A DNA stretch of 5,671 nucleotides, from positions 1-5,671 of the forward strand of contig JAAWIL010000264.1 in the NCBI GenBank assembly GCA_022796315.1, written 5' to 3'. Source of the DNA: Oscillibacter sp. Lineage in GTDB: Bacteria; Bacillota; Clostridia; Oscillospirales; Oscillospiraceae. Shown here one piece after another: positions 4,911-5,671 of the stretch (position 1 is the first letter of the stretch; each line of letters opens with the position of its first letter). The notes beneath the pieces were generated by a model. That model was not told where the DNA came from. It made no database searches and worked only from the letters and a program-made list of their open reading frames with translations. A program made the position numbers and the translations under genes.

Positions 4911-5120
4911 TCAGGCGCTGAAAGCCTGCAGGATCATATCGACGGCGGACGTCGCCACAAAGTCAAAAATCCAGATGCAGGCGCCGATCATCACGGAGCA
5001 CAGCAGCACTGTACCGGTGTTTTTCACCACAGTCTGCTTGTTGGGCCATACGACCTTCTTCAATTCGCTTTTCATTTCACGGAACCAGAGACCGCGGTCT
5101 CTCTTCTTCTCTTCTGCCAT
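4911..5120 (-). CDS. secE: preprotein translocase subunit SecE
   Basis: The product is 69 residues, the short Gram-positive form with one membrane span (enteric SecE has three). SecE clamps the SecY channel in the cytoplasmic membrane. The conserved amphipathic cytoplasmic helix is at about 13-31, with FREMKSELKKVVWPNKQTV carrying the hallmark V-W-P. The membrane helix spans about 36-58 (GTVLLCSVMIGACIWIFDF). The N-terminus is short and positively charged. The ribosome binding site is weak: GGAAGGG lies 11 bases upstream and AAAGGA abuts the ATG. The rpmG-secE spacing is 25 bases, consistent with one transcript. Confidence 0.97.
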   Translation of the reverse strand: MAEEKKRDRGLWFREMKSELKKVVWPNKQTVVKNTGTVLLCSVMIGACIWIFDFVATSAVDMILQAFSA

Positions 5121-5145
5121 TCCTTTACACGCCCTTCCTTTCTTC

Positions 5146-5295
5146 TTACTTGGTCTCGGTGTGGAGCGTGTGCTTCTTGCAGAAACGGCAATACTTGTTC
5201 AGCTCCAGCTTATCCGGCGTGTTCTTCTTGTTCTTCATCGTATTGTAGTTCCTCTGCTTGCACTCATTGCATCTCAAAGTGACTTTCACGCGCAT
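5146..5295 (-). CDS. rpmG: 50S ribosomal protein L33
   Basis: The product is 49 residues, the standard length. It carries two C-x-x-C pairs at C9/C12 and C36/C39, so this is the zinc-binding (C+) form, whose genes in Gram-positive bacteria are often paired with a zinc-free paralogue elsewhere. Conserved elements are MRVKVTLRCNECKQRNY at the start and KLELNKYCRFCKKHTLHTE at the end. The start is fixed by AGGAGGTG nine bases upstream. A much longer in-frame extension upstream has no family likeness and passes through the promoter. It is the first gene of the operon leading to secE and nusG. Confidence 0.97.
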   Translation of the reverse strand: MRVKVTLRCNECKQRNYNTMKNKKNTPDKLELNKYCRFCKKHTLHTETK

Positions 5296-5437
5296 GTAAC
5301 GGCACCTCCTTATTATTGGTATTCTGCCCGGCGGGCGCCTGGGCCATACCGACTGCCTCCCTGCCTTTTCCGGGCGCTCCCTTTCCGTGGCCGAAAAGCG
5401 AAAAGACGCACAAAAAGAAAGCCCTTTTTCACAGGTA
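5296..5437 (-). promoter_or_regulatory. 5' leader of the rpmG operon
   Basis: About 140 bases separate the predicted transcription start from rpmG. The leader is GC-rich with several short complementary tracts, for example GCCC with GGGC near 5326-5340, but I see no known riboswitch or terminator. It may hold a regulatory structure that I cannot define by eye. Confidence 0.4.
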
Positions 5438-5443
5438 AGAGCG

Positions 5444-5472
5444 ATTGTATCACAAGTCAAGCTCCCGGTCAA
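5444..5472 (-). promoter_or_regulatory. sigma-A promoter of rpmG-secE-nusG-rplK-rplA
   Basis: The -35 box TTGACC (5472-5467) and -10 box TACAAT (5449-5444) are 17 bases apart, and TGA before the -10 box gives an extended -10. A T7 tract on this strand (5489-5483) falls in the UP-element position. The start is predicted near 5437. A second TTGACT at 5460-5455 is only five bases from the -10 box and is not used with it. Confidence 0.82.
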
Positions 5473-5671
5473 CTGGTTTCGCAAAAAAATTCATCCCTCC
5501 GGGTTATGGAGCCTCTGAGCAAATCGGCAAGAGCGATTTGCGAGAGATTTTTCGCTGCAACGCGGAAAAGATCCGCTAAGAGCCTGTTTAGGATCTCAGC
5601 GTGCGGGGATTGGCGAGGGGATTTTTTGTCCAGCAAGGCAAAAAGCCGCCGCAATCCTGGCGGATTGCAAG
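5473..5671. other. non-coding, repeat-like region at the right edge
   Basis: Apart from the UP-like tract next to the promoter I find no gene. A perfect 8-bp hairpin, GCAAATCG/CGATTTGC (5519-5526 with 5534-5541), and the final hairpin at 5651-5668 suggest an intergenic repeat element. A 61-codon open frame runs on the minus strand (5654-5469), but it has no clear ribosome binding site, contains the hairpins and ends at the promoter, so I do not call it a gene. Confidence 0.5.
5651..5671. repeat. hairpin-containing repeat, right-edge copy
   Basis: GCAATCC (5651-5657) and GGATTGC (5662-5668) pair perfectly around TGGC, and CAAG completes the match to the left edge (8-26, 17 of 19 bases). The element runs off the window. 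Confidence 0.45.

Noticed and set aside
5455..5460. TTGACT as the -35 box of the rpmG promoter
   Set aside because: It is only five bases from the -10 box. TTGACC at 5472-5467 gives the proper 17-base spacer.
5296..5484. In-frame upstream extension of rpmG
   Set aside because: It crosses the promoter and leader, and L33 is complete from 5295.
1..5671. CRISPR array, transposase, toxin-antitoxin or defence genes
   Set aside because: I looked for regularly spaced repeats and for characteristic proteins on both strands and saw none.

Overview
The window reads almost entirely on the minus strand as the classic bacterial transcription/ribosomal-protein cluster. From the right edge leftwards it runs rpmG (L33) - secE - nusG - rplK (L11) - rplA (L1), then rplJ (L10) - rplL (L7/L12), then an EcsC-like protein with an EF-hand loop. 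Two items are on the plus strand: a tRNA-Gly(GCC) near the left edge and a 72-residue orphan gene between rplA and rplJ. The organism is most likely a Clostridia-type member of the Bacillota with a moderately high GC content, perhaps of the Oscillospiraceae. The reasons are the strong AGGAGG ribosome binding sites, a short single-span SecE, a four-cysteine L33, a Firmicutes-type L10 leader, consensus sigma-A promoters and a CCA-encoding tRNA gene. The genus is inference.

Layout. 1-284: non-coding, starting in a hairpin-containing sequence that recurs at the other edge. 285-447: promoter, tRNA-Gly and a terminator hairpin shared with the converging EcsC-like gene. 444-1363: the EcsC-like gene, whose natural ATG start lies one reading frame away from the body of the gene. 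1436-2433: rplL and rplJ with an intrinsic terminator. 2467-2616: L10 leader with attenuator, and a consensus promoter. 2666-3014: a small AT-rich transcription unit on the opposite strand. 3031-5295: rplA, rplK, nusG, secE and rpmG, ending in a strong hairpin terminator. 5296-5472: rpmG leader and promoter. 5473-5671: non-coding, repeat-like.

How the parts work together. SecE is a core subunit of the Sec translocon and NusG is the transcription elongation factor. L11, L1, L10 and L7/L12 build the two flexible stalks of the 50S subunit, and L33 is a small 50S protein. The sequence suggests two layers of feedback: an L10(L12)4-sensing attenuator ahead of rplJL, and two L1-operator-like RNA elements, one ahead of rplA and one ahead of rplK.

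The core genes are ordinary. The points most worth a second look are the apparent frameshift at an A6 run in the EcsC-like gene, the pair of L1-operator-like elements, the AT-rich orphan gene that splits the ribosomal cluster, the absence of rpoB after rplL, and the repeat found at both window edges. I found no convincing new multi-gene system.
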